This document shows, piece by piece, positions 12,063 through 24,400 of a DNA stretch of 64,000 nucleotides. The DNA lies in assembly GCA_020698575.1 (NCBI GenBank), contig CM036241.1, positions 11,820,916 to 11,884,915 of the forward strand, read 5' to 3'. A program made the translations under genes and the position numbers. The notes beneath the pieces were generated by a model. The model had not been told where the DNA came from. It saw nothing but the letters and a program-made list of their open reading frames with translations, and made no database searches. This DNA is from Bostrychus sinensis (lineage: Eukaryota; Chordata; Actinopteri; Gobiiformes; Eleotridae). Position 1 is the first letter of the stretch, and each line of letters starts with the position of its first letter.

Positions 12063-14279
12063 AGGAGTTTAACCAAAGGAGACAAAGTGTGAGCTGTGAG
12101 CTCAGTTGCTGTAAAAGAGCTTGGTCTACAGCGCCAATGAACTATGAATCAATGTAATACAGAGAAAAAGAAAACCAAAGCAGCTTACTTATGGTAGATT
12201 TTGGACTGATACAGTACATTGATGATGCAAGGTTACATGCACCAAATTGTTGTAAATGTCTTACAATTGTCTATTCTACTAACATCAATATTCTTCTTAC
12301 TTTAGATTGCTGAAAAATACGTCCACGCTTTTAAGCAATATGCTTACCTACAGTTCTCTCATCACATCAGACACATAATGACAACTCATATTACTCAGTA
12401 AAATGAGTAAAAAATGTAGTGAAACTAAAACTAAAACATTACAGAAACATTACTTAGACAATTTAAACAATATCAGAGACTTTCTCTTTACTTTGAAATG
12501 TGTTCGCTAAGTATTTTTATTGTAGTCCCTGTTGCAATAGCAGAGCAGCCAAGCTAATAGAGTAGTGTCAAGTGGAACTGACAACAGCTGGGTTCAACAT
12601 TTTTCATTAACCTCTGTGTTTGAAAATGTTCTATTAAAATTACCTCGGTAAGTACCTTGTCTTCTAAAAGTACACACACTTCTTTACTCATCATGTGCAG
12701 ATGCCATGTGAGCAATTATCTCAACAGATTTTAGTCCAAAACTTGTGTTCAAAATTTTTTGCAATATGGTAATGATTTTTAAAGTGGTTAGCAGCGTATG
12801 TTATAGCATTGTTCAAAATGTTATTTCAATGAAAACAACAGGCTGTTACATAAGAATGTTTCTGCCTTACTATATGGCAGCCAGATTTTACCGCTATAGT
12901 CATAAAATACCAAACCACAAAGAGATTACTTTGCAAAGGTAAATTATATTTAAAGCCTGCAGCATTGACCAGAGCCTGTCTAGCTGTGGTTTCCTAACTG
13001 CTCAGTGTAAAGCTCAGTGCAGTTTCAGATGCATCTGCAGCGACAGAGCCGCGAGTATAAAGAGGTTTTTTTTGGTCATTTCACCAAAGTAAATTTCTGC
13101 AACAGTTTGTGACTTCATCTTCTTCAAACCAGCTCTTGTACTGTTTAGCTTATCACCAAAAGCAACAAGCAATGGACACAGGCTAAGGGGGCGGGTGAAA
13201 AGTGCTCAAAGCTACTTTCTTTGCAGCTGCCCATAACTTTTAGTTGATAAAGAAATTCAATATGATCAATTACTGCAAAATGAAGTTCACTTGTAAACTT
13301 TATTATACAAGAAACAAAGTCTATAATATTATAAGTATTTAAATACTTTTATTTGTGTCACAGTATTTGGCAAACCAAGTACTTAGAAGTGCAGTGCTGC
13401 CCTCTACAGTCTATAGAAGAATAATTCAGCACTTTTGTCCCACATCTGACTGTGAAATCATTGCATCACTGTAACAACTTCATATATGATGTCACAGTAT
13501 TAACGTTTTGAAAGTTTTGAAAGTATTATAGTATGGAATGTATCAATATCATGCAAAAGTATAAAATTATCACAATATGTCACACAAACAATATTTTTTC
13601 CAGCCTAGTATTTAAGCAGCTCTGGGCGCTAGCAGCAGCATTAGCAACAACACAGTAGACAGTGCAGCACGATCTGCTTAATTCAATTTTACGATATGGC
13701 TATTTTTTACATCATCCAAAATTGAAAATGAAAATTAACTGAATTTATTTGATTTATCACCCCAAATCCTAGGAGTAGTTACAAAAAAAAATGGGGCAAT
13801 AAGCATCGTTTTAGGGATGAGGAGGCAACTGAAATCTGGAAACGAGCACACGGGACAGTGAACCGGGACGAGGGAGTATACGTGCTGTCTCAAACCTGAG
13901 ATGCTCTCCAGATGGCAATGCTGTCCAACTGAAGCAGTAGGAAGACAGCACCAAAACCTATATAAATTATGTTAAAGTATGAAATACAACTCTGGTTTGT
14001 TAAATAGAAACTGTCAGGATTTTTGTTTAGCTTACAGTTCAAGGGAATAGTCACTGATGATCAGCAAAATGAATCTGGTACTGGAGCTAAGCCCTTCTTG
14101 AACCTGGACTTGAGCAATTATGACTCAAAATGTACCTTCTAATTAGTTTCTCTTTCAAAAGCCCTGTGTACTTAACTTACCACATTACTGCAAACTAACT
14201 GTGAGCTATTTGATAAACTTTTTCAAGCTATAGATACAAAATGGGATTTTTAAAATCCCCAAAGCTGACAAATAGCCTT
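12063..14279. other. Non-coding; no gene recognised
   Basis: AT-rich unique DNA. The 12745-12942 ORF has no family features. 13.3-13.6 kb has repeated 'cagtatt / tcacaatat' words that may be a decayed MITE, with no termini found. Confidence 0.5.
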
Positions 14280-14880
14280 TGCTAATTGATTTTCCAATTA
14301 AACGCAAGGAAAAGCAGCATTTCCCATCCAAACGCCAGCCCAAGGAGGGATCTAATCAGGAGATGCAAGTGCACCACTCTAATTACATCATTAGCTAAAC
14401 CAATGAGTCAGTCCCAGTGCCTTGAGCCCCCCTCCCCCCTGCGCCTCTCTCCTCTGCCCCATCCAGAAATAGGAAGGCGAGCCTGCAGCTCTTTACTGTA
14501 CGGCTGCTCGAGCAGAATAATTCTAACATGTTATGTGCAACAGTGCAAATTGTTAACATTCCAGAAATATCCGACTGAAAAACACGACATTAATGAGAAA
14601 GTGCTCCACAGATGCCACAAAACACGACACACTACCAGATAGGCACTCACTTCTGTATTTTGATCCCAAGAGCCAACTTTTGGCGTATCTGCAAAAATGC
14701 GGTGGTATTGCCTCGATATGACAGGCTAAAACGCTATGGGCTGTTAAAGAGCAAACAACTAGCCATAAAAATTCACCCAGAGCCAAAACAACTGCTGTAA
14801 ACAGGTGCACAGCCATAATGAGGACGATTTGGAGACAACCAATTCCTTCTGCAGCAATAACAGCAAAGGAGGCGTGGGAC
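14280..14880. promoter_or_regulatory. Candidate conserved non-coding (enhancer-like) block
   Basis: High-complexity, repeat-free sequence with clustered homeodomain-type cores (CTAATTGATT, CCAATTAAAC, CTAATTACATCATTAGC), an E-box in AACAGGTGCAC, and many balanced non-coding words. ORFs on both strands (14286-14642 +, 14553-14816 -) overlap and look like chance. The inference rests on composition only; conservation is not tested. Confidence 0.3.
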
Positions 14881-15259
14881 AGTATTGTGACAGTCTGTTA
14901 ACCTTGAAAAAATCTTATTGTATTACAAATACTACATATGCAGAAACTATTATTATACAACCAAAGTTTTAGGATTCATGCAAACACATTATTCAAAATG
15001 GAGATTCAAATTAGTCTTTAAGAAAGTAACACATCCTGAACACCTGTTTGGCAATACTCATGTACATTAATCTGTTTGTTAGTTGCCTCTCAAAACAAAA
15101 AATGTTTAAAAAGATAAAACATTTGTGTGCTTTGAAGGTGCTGCCCAGTTTGAAAATGTTGTGTTTTACCATGTTTGTTGTGTCCAGGTGCTTCTTCTGG
15201 TCAAAGTGTTACCATGAACAAATGATTACAGAATAGTTATGTAGTATTTTCTTCTTTCC
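14881..15259. other. Non-coding; nothing recognised
   Basis: AT-rich. The ORF 15048-15236 has no family features. Confidence 0.5.
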
Positions 15260-15405
15260 TTTCAGCTTTTCATTTCTGGAGTCACCACAGCAAATCATCT
15301 GCCTCCTAGTGTGCAGTGATTAGCATATTGATTTGGGATGAGTTTTACAACACACCAGATGCCCTTCCTGTTGCAACCCTCTTTATCTAGGCTTCCACAA
15401 AGCAC
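15260..15405 (+). repeat. Interspersed repeat family C
   Basis: AGCTTTTCATTTCTGGAGTC, ACCACAGCAAATCATCTGCC, CCAGATGCCCTTCCTGTTGC then AACCCTC. The same word order recurs at 61280-61400 and, in part, at 34570-34610. A known abundant teleost repeat pattern (...GATGCCCTTCCTGACGCAACCC); class not determined. Confidence 0.6.
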
Positions 15406-15591
15406 AAAGAGCACTAGCTCATGGTTGTATTACTAGCATTTTGTGCAATAAATAAGTAAATTCAGGTTGAACATTGGCTTTCTTAAACTGCTGCACCACG
15501 TGAATGCAGCATTAGTCTTAGCAGAGTGCTGTGGACTTCAGAGAGCTGAACTGACCTTTACCATACCCAGACTAAGCTAAATAATAATAAA

Positions 15592-15832
15592 AATGCATTA
15601 GTCTTATATAGCGCTTTTCTAGACACTTAAAGTCACTTTAAGATTTTGTGCATTTTTATTCACTCCTCAGTCACACTCGGTGGTAGTGAGCTACTTCTGA
15701 CCACCAGCAAACACACAGTCCCACACGTACAGGCAACATGGGTAAAGTGTATGCAATGTCGGTAGCAGGGATTGAAACTCTAACTTTTGGGTTAATGGGT
15801 AAAGATCTATACTGACTGAGCTACAGCTACTC
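15592..15832. repeat. SINE/MITE-like repeat with tRNA-like right end
   Basis: TTATATAGCGCTTTTCTAGA, CACTCGGTGGTAGTGAGCTAC and a right end reading in reverse as a tRNA head (minus strand: GTAGCTCAGTCAGTATAGAT). A frequent fish repeat of the 'TATAGCGCTTTTCTAGACACTCAAAG' type, diverged here. Confidence 0.6.
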
Positions 15833-16779
15833 CTGCATGTACATGTAAATGCACTTGTAGCTACAGTGTAGGTGCAATAAAATTATTTTAAAATCCTTTT
15901 AGGCAACACTTAATTTTCCACTGCTGCTGGTGTAAAGCCACTTTAAACACAGCCTCTACCTCTTCTCCCCAACTAATACGCAACTCAAGAGGTTCAATAT
16001 TTTAACAGTGCACTATAAATTGTTGAAATGTTGTGTTAAAGGGAGAACTGTTTTGTAAAATTGATTTTTGTTTTTTTATATCAATACCGTATCCCAATTT
16101 CAGTAGTTTTGCTTTTGCATAATTATCTCAGCATCTTAAAACTGCTCGTAACCACTTTTTGTCAGAGGGCTAGACCACAGATTCACGAGATTATACTTTC
16201 ACTTTGTTGTAAATCTACATAAGTCATAAGTAACAGCTCACTCTGGACTTACCCTCAAGAGTGCGATGACCTCTGACACCTATGGCACTTCTGCTTTGCT
16301 CAGTATGAGTAGAAAGACGCAGCAGTCCCAGTAATCAAAAATCCACCATATACCAGAAATGACTAATGCTTTTCTCTGCTTTGCAACTTGAACGAGATGA
16401 AGTTAACACCTTTTAGATCTTCCTGTAAGAAGGGCCATGCTGTAGGTTCACTAGTGGTTGACTTGTAAATCTTCTTAATGCCATTTCTCATAACGTGTCC
16501 AAAGTGTGATAATAAAGTGGTTTCCTAAATGCAAGCAACAGTCTGTGCACGTATATTATGTGAATTTATCTAACCGTGTCCTTTGCATTTTCTTCTCTCA
16601 CACCAATTAACTTCATGTGCATTTCAGACTAAAAACATAGATAAGGCCTTTCTCAAAATACTTCCCTGTCTTAACCACTTCACCAATGCACTAAAAATAA
16701 GCACAATAAGCGCATAGATATAAAAGCTAAACCATTTGGCTAAGAAATATGATTATTATAACACTGTACCAGCAGCCAA
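15833..16779. other. Non-coding; no gene recognised
   Basis: Unique AT-rich sequence without recognisable ORFs or repeats. Confidence 0.5.
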
Positions 16780-17250
16780 TTTTGCAGTTCCTTGTGATCA
16801 ACTTGGGCAACCTGTTAGCTGAGTGCTGTCCAACTCTCCTGATTGCATAAAGGGGAAAGCCAGATGCCAAGATGTTTTGATAAAATAGGGGTTGGCCATA
16901 TGGATCTAATTACTTCTACTTTAAACCTCGGCTACTCCACAGAATGAATCATTAATATAAAGATAGTCGTATTATGTGCCAGCCTGACAGAGTACCCCCT
17001 TGTAGCGGTGCGGTGTGCGGGGCTTCTGGGGGTAGAGCAGCCGGCCTCTGGCGCACAGTGTTAGCAGCAGAGACAGCCCTGACTGCGGCTGCCGAGGATG
17101 GACAGCACCCCGGATCTTCACATCTGCCAGAGCTCTACTATCATCCCACTCCCTTACCTCTGCGGCTCGTCCTCTCTCGTGTTTATTTCGCGGATTGGTG
17201 TGCGCTTATTAATATTCATATGTTGATACTGTCACCTTTGAGCTAACGAC
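16780..17250. promoter_or_regulatory. Candidate conserved non-coding block, partly GC-rich
   Basis: Repeat-free, with CCATATGGATCTAATTAC, GAATCATTAATATAAAG, and a GC-rich half (16974-17180). ORF 16974-17246 has no recognised domain and lacks exon-like borders. Lies just upstream of the CCAAT/TATA island. May belong to the same regulatory region. Confidence 0.28.
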
Positions 17251-17639
17251 AGACTGCCTGACCAAATTGAGACGCTAATGTCAATCCATTACACAGTGCA
17301 TAACGCAGGGAACTTCTGCTGCTCACCACTCATAAGAATATCACGCCGTGACAGTGTAATAACAATATAACACGAGCTGTAATGTCGCTTGCCTGTATTA
17401 ACACATATTTTCATGTCAGTTTTATAATGGTTAGTCGCTGGCTGCCGTCTTATTGCGCACAACGCGTAAAAGAACAGTTCGTTTGAATGATAGACGGCGC
17501 GTTTACGGCAGACAACCGCCTCAACACAACACTTGCCACTTATAGTTACCACAAACAGCCAAAATGTCCTACCTTATGGCGAAACGCTGCTTCCTTTCAC
17601 TGTCAAAAGCCCTCTGGATTTTGTTGCTCGACCGACTCA

Positions 17640-17790
17640 CCACGCGTTGCAGCAGAGCGCCGCCCCTCTGGCTGCGGCCGAGCGCCCATTGGCTGCGCCG
17701 AGTACAACTGCAGCCAGGCCGGGGCTTCTCATTGGCCGAGTCATTTGTCTATAAGTTCAGTTTCAGCTTCCCGCGTTCTCCCCGGGTCTC
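17640..17790 (+). promoter_or_regulatory. CCAAT/TATA promoter-like GC island
   Basis: GC-rich island with two inverted CCAAT boxes (ATTGG at 17688-17692 and 17731-17735) 43 bp apart, then TCTATAAG at 17748-17755 at a plausible TATA distance, then CCCGCGTTCTCCCCGGGTCTCG. The order and spacing fit an RNA polymerase II promoter firing to the right, toward the park7 3' end. No known gene can be attached to it. TATA/CCAAT promoters are typical of inducible genes. Confidence 0.45.
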
Positions 17791-17846
17791 GCAATACATT
17801 GCATTTAGCAGTAGCCTATATTTAGGTATCAACAACCACTGCAGGC

Positions 17847-18050
17847 ATGGAAAGTCACTGTGACCTCTACAATGAACAGAACACACAAGACAAACCTTTA
17901 CCTTTGAAACGCTTTAATGGCAATGATGAGGAAATGCATCATGTAAAGAATATATCACTCAAATTGTCACAAAAAGGGGCATCTGAACAAAATATATTAC
18001 AATTTCGAAAGCTTTGCATATCCAGTAATCATCCATTATCCACTTTTTGA
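17847..18050 (+). other. 67-codon ORF downstream of the promoter-like island
   Basis: ATG about 92 bp downstream of the TATA-like box opens a frame of 67 codons beginning MESHCDLYNEQNTQDK. I recognise no family. It may be a short coding transcript, the first exon of a gene, or chance; a GTAAAG donor-like site occurs at 17944. If transcribed it would converge with park7, whose 3' UTR may overlap (ATTAAA on the minus strand at 17918-17913). Confidence 0.2.
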
Positions 18051-18246
18051 TAACAAGGTCACTTTTTATGTCTTACCTGGCAAGACAATCTAACATTAGA
18101 AGAAAAACAACCTTGTGTCCCAGAAATAGCATTTTGCCACTTGTGTGACATTGACTACTCGTACCAACTATAATGGATTAGAAGTGCAAATGCTGAAGCC
18201 TGACAATACAGTGCAAGGTGTGTAATATTTGTGTACGCATCTCCTC

Positions 18247-18407
18247 TCAGTCTTTCATAATGAGGGGAGCTTTGACTTGAGCAGCAACCTCAGCCCCCAT
18301 AAGTTCCTCTACGATCGTCAGGGCGAACTCAAAGCTGGTTCCTGGCCCACGGCTGGTGATGTAATGTCCATCCTTCTGCACTCGAGCCTCTGAATATTTA
18401 TAGTGGT
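18247..18407 (-). CDS. park7: park7 coding exon 6 (stop codon)
   Basis: 161 nt encoding residues 137-189 and [28 protein letters not shown], and the terminal helix [14 protein letters not shown]. Acceptor TTTTTTAG. The [12 protein letters not shown] block is one of the most conserved stretches in DJ-1. Confidence 0.96.
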
Positions 18408-21400
18408 CTAAAAAAGAAAAGAAATAAAGCATACAACATACAGTCACTTACAATGTAACATGATGGACCAAATCACTCACTCAGCCAAAGACACTTAGGT
18501 CATGTATCAATGTTTAAAGTGACCTAGTTCTAGCATGTTCTGTCAAATTTCTGCATCTGTCTCCACCTCTGTGTGCTCTCCTCCTCTGCTGCATAATGAC
18601 ATGTATTTCTTTCTACAACAAAGTTAGCACAGCACCATCTGCTGCATCAAATATGTAATTGCAATATATTATGACGACAGGAGAACTAGAGCAAGATGGA
18701 CTTTTAAAGGGGGAAGACCTGACTTTTTTATTTAAAGGTCCTCTATTATACTTAGGCAATTTTTTTTTAGCTTTTAACCATGTTATAATGTTGTTTGCAC
18801 CTCAAAAACATACCTGATGTAGTACTGCAATGCACTGCCATTTCTTTCTCAAGAGCTGAAAACGCTCGGTCTCACAGCTCTATGTTGACACATGAAACCA
18901 GGAAGTGCTCCTATTCAATTCTGTCCCTGGACTCACCAGACCGTTCTAGTCATTTCTAATAATTAAACTGCCATCTATCTTTTAGCACCACGTGGCTAGT
19001 AGCTGTGCTAATTAGCCATTTTTTGGTCTGTCCATTCTCCACTGTTGCCAGCAGGGGGTGACAGACACCTAATCCAAGCATTCTCTGCAAACTCAACGTA
19101 ATAGTGCCCCAAAAGATGTTTTCCATACATATACATTATTTTAAAGTTATAAAATGTGAAATACTAATGCAAAGATGTCCAAAACTATTTCAAAAAGCCT
19201 GAAAAAAGCATAATATGGAAAATTATGTAGTCACCTATTGGCATATTGTGAATGCCACGATCTCTGAATAAGACTAGATGATGTCAAAAAGGCTTTATTA
19301 TTAGGTATTTTAATAGATGAAAATGTTTACCCCTTAATAGCAAGCTTTGACAAGCATGTTTGTATACATTGCGGTGTCCTTCCTTCTTAGAATAAGGGAT
19401 CCTTCCATTGGCTGTTGGTCTACTCAGCTTATAAACAGCAAACCAATTTTTATTGTAATATTGTTTTCTTTTATCCGTCTCACCAGGTATTTTTTTTGTT
19501 GTTGTTATTGTTTCTGAAGACAATTGTAGAGTTGCGTGGGAATAACAACAGTGAACCACACAGAACTCAAAGGTATAAATTTAAGATAAGCTCTAAACAT
19601 TGTATTGTGACACGGTGACTCATTATTTTTCCCAGTGAATTAAAAGCAGGTAGGTTGTCAAATGTTTTTGTGATGCTAAATTCAAGGTAATGCAGATTTA
19701 GATTCCTTATTTTTATTGCCTTACCTCCGGCCATCATCTTCTCCTTCATGGCGGGGTGTGTGGTGACGGTGCTGCCGTATCCAATGCCGTGAGCCAGAAG
19801 AGCAGTGGGACCTATGGAAGGACAAAGCTGTTTAAGGCCCATTAAACAGTGGCCCATGAGAGAGAAACCCGCATTTATATAGGTCCAGCTTTTATCTTTG
19901 CACTTTAATGGGGTCAAGGGTAAGATAAAATGGCTGTGTCCTCTAAAACATTAGAAAAGAAAAGAATAAAATCAAAATGCAATGTCCAGTTAAGGCACAA
20001 AAGCTAGAGAAGATGACAATTTTGTACTGTTGTCCTAAACTAGTGTTTCCCAATCAGGGGTACGGGAACCCCTAAGGGTACGTGACCACATTGCAGGCAG
20101 TATGTTGTGTTATATGATCATTTTAATACCTTTAAATATTTGGCTTTCAAAGACTAAAATAAACCTAAATCAGGACTAAACCAGGTCTATAGCGAGGGAT
20201 GGGACACTAAAGAGTGATAAAAAACTGACTAAACCAGGGCTAAACCAGGTCTAAAAGTAGAATTCAACCAGGTCAAAATCCAGAACTCAACCAGGAAAAA
20301 AAAGTTCTAAAATCAGAAATAAATCAGAAATAAGCCAGGAACAACTCAGGTCTACACCCAAACTAAACTAGGTCTAAACCAAGAATAAAACAGATCAAAC
20401 CAGGACTAAAGCGAGGAACACTAAAGAGTGACAAAAAGGAACCTAATCATGCCTAAAACCAGAACAAAAACCAAGACTAAACCAGCAACAAATCAGGTCT
20501 AAACCAGAACTAAAGTAGGTCTAAACCAGGGCTAAACTAAGAATAAAGCAGGACTAAGCTGGGTTCAGACCAGGACTAAATCAGGTCCTGGGTGTACACA
20601 AAACCAAAAAGGTTGGCACTGTCCTAGATTACATACAGTAGTATAAATGTAGTGGGCCTTTCCAAGAACGACTTCCAAAGAAAAAGCACATGCATTTTCA
20701 TGACAAAATCACAACCTTCTCTACTCTTTCCATTTGCCAAAACTATCTTGTTTATACAAAACCTGTGACTGATGCTAATTTAAAAATGTGGTCAGTTCCC
20801 TCACATCAAAAACATACCTGAAGTTATGTTTTCTTTTATTCATGCCTGTTTGACTAATCCTGTAGTCTCTGAGTTTCTGAGGCCTAAGAACAGTCAGTTG
20901 CACGACCCTTCGCCTCTCCGACAAACCCCTGTCTACTCCAGGAAGCACTGACCAATCAACAAGCCCTCTACATCCAGTCTGCTCTCATTCATTTATCAAA
21001 AAAAAATGTACAGCTCTGTTTCCACTGATTCCCTCACAGCTATTTTTCATTTTGTGGTAAAATTGTATCATACAAAATGTTTAAGGAAGTGAACAGCTTT
21101 TTTCACAGATTATGTTCAAAAGACCATAACAAAATTGCACTCTTCTGGTCTTTTCACCTGTTTCTTTATGGCACCAGTAGGGTTAAAATTATTATTAAAA
21201 TGTTTAGTAGCCAGTAGTCAGATGTTTTTTAAAGGTTGTAAAATGTGCAATGCTGGTCTAGAGGTGACCAAGATTGGTTTAAAAATATGACCAAAAGCTT
21301 AATAAATGACATCATCACTACTAAAAGTTTCTATATTCTATTGTACTGTTATACATTTTAATCTATTTTATACATTTAAAAAAAATATTTTTAGCTGTTT

Positions 21401-24400
21401 GTAGTGGGCAACAATTAATTTGTACTAGAACAATAAATATATATATTTTTTTTTTAACTGGTCTGCTTTCTAATAACACTAACAGTATACAGTTTTAACC
21501 TCCAAAGACTGAGTTGAAAAGAAAAAAGGGAGAAGCATAAAACACTGACTGCTGCATTATCTTCGGCTTTGTCCTAGCAGCACTGCAGTGAGCTCATCCA
21601 AAAACTGTTAATAAATAGAAAGTTATTGATCACGCTCCTTGGCCGCGTTCCCAAACAGTCTACAGATTACACTTTCCCCTGGCAGGACAGCAGACTGCCG
21701 GGTAAAGCTGAGGCGCTCCTGTTACAGCTCCACCCGAAGGACACCAGACCGGGACAGAGAGAGACCTCATGAGAACCACAGTCAGACAGAGAGGCTGAAA
21801 CTGGAGGCAAAATCAATACAGATCAGCTTTCTCTCATCTCGCTATAAGCTGGAGCCTAACCCAGCTACTTTGGGCCTGAGGTGGAGTTCAGCCTGCTTTG
21901 CTTTGCTATGCTACACTGTTATACTGTACCACACTAGGCTAAATTATGCTATGCTTTATAATGTTATGTTAGTATACAGGGCGACTGCAGCATATCTCAG
22001 CTACTTTGGGCTTGAGGCGGGGTACACAGAGGACAATACCCAGTCAACCACATTTTACAAACTACCATTAGTACATTAATGCACTGGGGGCCATATTTGT
22101 CAAGTCTGCTTATTTAAAGTGACTTTGGGCTTCTTTTTTTTTGAAAAAGTCGCTTACGGATTTTGGTAGTTACAGATAGCATTTTTGCATTCTTTTGAGG
22201 GGGGTTTGTTTCTAAAATGTAGTTGTTTGTTTGGCCTCACTACTAGGCTCCTAGCTATAACAGTCTATATTTTGATGAAAAGTTGAGTAAAGCACTTGGG
22301 CTTTGTTTTTCTGAGGCTGCAGTTGCTTGTTTTGACAAGCCTGGTTGGTTGTTTCTCTTGTGAGATCTGGTAAACCTGTTGGTGGCAATTTTGAGACACC
22401 AGTTCACTTCATAATTTTTATGAACAGAATTTCTAGGCGCAGCCAGGGGCCGGAGGGAATCTGGTTTGGGAACCACAGGATTTCATCTCTGCTTTTTGCG
22501 GATGATGTTGTCCTGTTGGCTTCATCAAACCAGGACTTTCAGTGTGCACTGGGGCGGTTTGCAGCCGAGTGTGAAGCGGCTGGGATGAGAATCAGCTCCT
22601 CCAAGTCCGAGGCCATGGTTCTCGACTGGAAAAGGGTGGTTTGCCCTCTCCAGGTTGGAGGGGAGCTCCTGCCTCAAGTGGAGGAGTTTAAGTATCTGGG
22701 GGTCTTGTTCACAGTGAGGGAAGGATGGAGCAGGAGATTGACAGGAGGATCAGTGCAGCGTCTGCAGTAATGCGGTCGTTGTATCGGTCTGTTGTGGTAA
22801 AGAAGGAGCTAAGCCGAAAGGGGAAGCTCTCTATTTACCGGTCGATCTACGTTCCTACTCTCACCTATGGTCATGAGCTTTGGGTCATGACCGAAAGGAC
22901 AAGGTCCCGGATACAAGCGGCCGAAATGAGTTTCCTCCGCAGGGTGGCTGGGCGCTCCCTTAGAGATAGGGTGGGGAGCTCTGTCACCTGGGAGGAGCTC
23001 GTAGTAGAGCCGCTGCTCCTCCACATCGAGAGGAGTCAGCTGAGGTGGCTCGGGCATCTGTTCCGGATGCCTCCTGGACGCCTCCCTGGGGAGGTGTTCC
23101 GGGCATGTCCCACCGGGAGGAGGCCCCGGGGAAGACCTAGGACACGCTGGAGGGACTACGTCTCCCGGCTGGCCTGGGAACGCCTTGGGGTCCCCCCGGT
23201 AGAGCTGGAGGAGGTGTCTGTGGAGAGGGAAGTCTGGGCATCTTTGCTTGGACTGCTGCCTCCGCGACCCGGTCCCGGATAAGCGGAGGAAGATGGATGG
23301 ATGGACAGTTCACTACACGCATGTCTTCGGACAGTGGGAGGAGTCACATTCCCAACAAGCCTATACACTAATCAAAAATTAAAATGCAACACTTTCGTTT
23401 TTGCTCCCATTTTTCATCAGCTGAACTCAAAGATCTAAGACTTCTTCTATGCACACAAAAGGCCTATTTCTCTCAAATATTGTTCACAAATCTGTGGAAA
23501 TCTGTGTTAGTGAGCACGTCTTTGCCTTTGCCAAGATAATCCATCCACCTCACAGCTGTGGTATATCAAGATGTCTGGGGGGTCACAAAAACAGTCAGTA
23601 ACTGGTGTGACCACCATTTGTCTCTCATCAGATTTGTGAACAATATTTGAGAAAAATATGCCTTTTGTGTACATAGAAAAAGTCTTTACGTTTAGCTGAT
23701 GAAAAATGGGAGCAAAAAACAAAAGAGTTGCATTTATATTTTTGTTCAGTGTAATTATAAAATGGGGTTAATATTACAATGTTAAGAATGTAAATGGTTG
23801 TTACATTTCATTTTGGGTGGTTGTTTGAATGTGAAAGTTCATTCTTGCTTCCATATTTTGTGCATGTTTTCAAAGTGCAGCACAGTGCAACCATCTTTTC
23901 AAAAACACCTTAAAAGCATTTCTGTAAAGTCTGGACATTCATGTGTTACTCACCTTTGCAACTATGAACCAAGTTAAGGCTAACACCTGACAACATCAGG
24001 TAAGTCTAAATTTCTTTGTTTTAAGGTTCATTTACATCTCCTTTAATATGAATCTTTATTATTTATGGGCATTTTTTCAGTGGTTTGTCAGGATTTCAGG
24101 TCTCAGAGGAACAAGCCCGTTTGCTGTAGGTTCATTAAGCAGCACATACTCCAGTGAGGATAGAGTCATTTTCTAGGACACCCTTCAATCCACTTTGCCG
24201 CATTGGTCCCTTTCACTGTTCAAAATGTCCTTCCAATGATCTTTTCCAGTGAGCAGAGGTTGTCAAGTAAAATGCCAGCACGAATACAGTAGATTCTGCC
24301 AGAGACTGTACATTTTTCAATGCTAAAATAGTTCATGAATTAACATAGTGATGGTGTATAGTTAAAAAATATATACAAAAACATAAAAACCCTTATCAGC

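Noticed and set aside
1..18246. errfi1, the tetrapod neighbour converging on park7
   Set aside because: Its long main coding exon would be visible as a large plus-strand ORF; none exists here.
22809..23368. Minus-strand ORFs opposite the LINE at 22.4-23.3 kb
   Set aside because: Antisense shadows of the Rex3-like ORF; no independent similarity.
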